DNA of 12,822 bases. Source: Candidatus Omnitrophota bacterium (GTDB taxonomy: Bacteria; Omnitrophota; Gorgyraeia; Gygaellales; Profunditerraquicolaceae). Below, one piece after another: positions 12,384 through 12,822 of this stretch. The DNA lies in the NCBI GenBank assembly GCA_023229385.1, contig JALNZI010000030.1, positions 1 to 12,822 of the forward strand. Direction: 5' to 3'. The notes under the pieces were generated by a model. That model did not search any database and was not told the origin of the DNA. It worked only from the letters and a program-made list of their open reading frames with translations. A program made the position numbers and the translations under genes. How positions within the stretch are numbered: position 1 is the stretch's first letter; every line of letters begins with the position of its first letter.

Positions 12384-12822
12384 ATGAAACTTTCAATGGT
12401 TATTTTTGGGGCATTGTGCCTGTTTTTAATAACAGGATGCTCAACGATTAATACTTCTTATACTAAGACTATCCAGCCGGATCAGGATGATGAGTTAGGT
12501 GGTACAGGTATAGAATCTACAGATATCCGTACGGTTTCCAGGAAAATGGCTGTTTCGATATTGGAGGTTCCGCAAATATCCAGGGTTCAAGGTGCGCCTC
12601 CTAAAATTGCCCTTTTACCGGTAAAGAACTCGACGCGTTTTATAATCAATAAAGATATATTTACTAAAAAAATACGTATCCAGCTTAATCAAAATGCCCA
12701 GGGTAAGGTTATTTTTCTTGCCCGCGACCGGATGGATGATATTTTAAAAGAAAGACAATCCAAGCGCGAAGGTTTGGTAGGCGCAAGTAAGCAAGAGGAT
12801 CTAAAGGGGGTTGATTTTTATC
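12384..12822 (+). CDS. LpoB-like lipoprotein, probable PBP activator (3' partial)
   Basis: Visible are 146 residues; the frame is open at the window end. The signal sequence ends in lipobox ITGC (Cys19 lipidated). The mature part matches the LpoB (PF13036) pattern: GGTGIESTDIRTVSRKM (39-55), the helix MAVSIL, then APPKIALLPVKNSTRFIINK (71-90) and the KVIFLARDRMDDILKERQ strand-helix (108-125). LpoB in E. coli is an outer-membrane lipoprotein that reaches through the peptidoglycan to stimulate penicillin-binding protein PBP1b. Here the linker between Cys19 and the folded part is short. The COG3014-like gene two places upstream supports the call. Whether its partner is a PBP1b-like enzyme cannot be seen here. 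Confidence 0.82.
   Translation, partial: MKLSMVIFGALCLFLITGCSTINTSYTKTIQPDQDDELGGTGIESTDIRTVSRKMAVSILEVPQISRVQGAPPKIALLPVKNSTRFIINKDIFTKKIRIQLNQNAQGKVIFLARDRMDDILKERQSKREGLVGASKQEDLKGVDFY

Noticed and set aside
1..12822. CRISPR arrays, tRNA or rRNA genes, insertion sequences, attachment sites
   Set aside because: By eye I found no regularly spaced direct repeats, no cloverleaf with a TTCGA-type arm outside coding sequence, no transposase or integrase, and no paired terminal inverted repeats. Intergenic space is too small to hide most of these.

Overview
This 12.8 kb window looks like chromosomal DNA of a free-living, Gram-negative-type bacterium, most likely a Candidatus Omnitrophota (OP3) or related PVC-superphylum member. 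The lineage call is inference. It rests on a small basic protein of the type known from Planctomycetes, Verrucomicrobia and Chlamydiae (3095-3388), several outer-envelope genes (SPOR, LpoB-like, ExeA/GspB-like), a DUF4416 gene, stand-alone PilZ proteins, and a moderate GC content judged by eye. Genes are tightly packed, often overlapping by 1-40 bases, and some appear to start with TTG. I see no tRNA, rRNA, CRISPR array, transposase, integrase or phage gene, and no sign of recent transfer.

Region 1 (2-5908, + strand) is one long run of genes. It opens with three nucleotide-cleaving enzymes in overlap: a HIT-family Ap4A phosphorylase/hydrolase-like protein cut by the window start, a dGTPase-type HD phosphohydrolase, and a GAF-HD-GYP protein likely to degrade cyclic di-GMP. 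Next come a membrane-anchored SPOR protein, the small basic protein, a secreted protein with two SH3b domains, a site-2-type membrane metalloprotease, and aroB of the shikimate pathway. A hairpin at the aroB stop may terminate transcription, best for the opposing minus-strand genes.

Region 2 (5912-7181, - strand) is a two-gene unit: an ExeA-type AAA ATPase followed by a GspB-like inner-membrane protein. This pair is associated with type II secretion or type IV pili and cell-wall insertion of secretins.

Region 3 (7182-10182) begins with two back-to-back sigma70-type promoters whose -35 boxes lie 3 bp apart. The rightward one serves a six-gene unit: PilZ, a small Cys4 zinc-finger-like protein, a second PilZ, DUF4416, a PflA-like radical SAM enzyme, and a DUF2062 membrane protein. 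With the HD-GYP gene this gives the window a cyclic di-GMP theme. This unit is the best candidate for an undescribed system.

Region 4 (10199-12822) starts with a full-consensus promoter (TTGACA, 16 bp, TATAAT) and holds a COG3014-like exported repeat protein, a lipoprotein of unknown family, and an LpoB-like lipoprotein cut by the window end. LpoB activates penicillin-binding proteins in enterobacteria, so this operon probably acts on peptidoglycan synthesis at the outer membrane.
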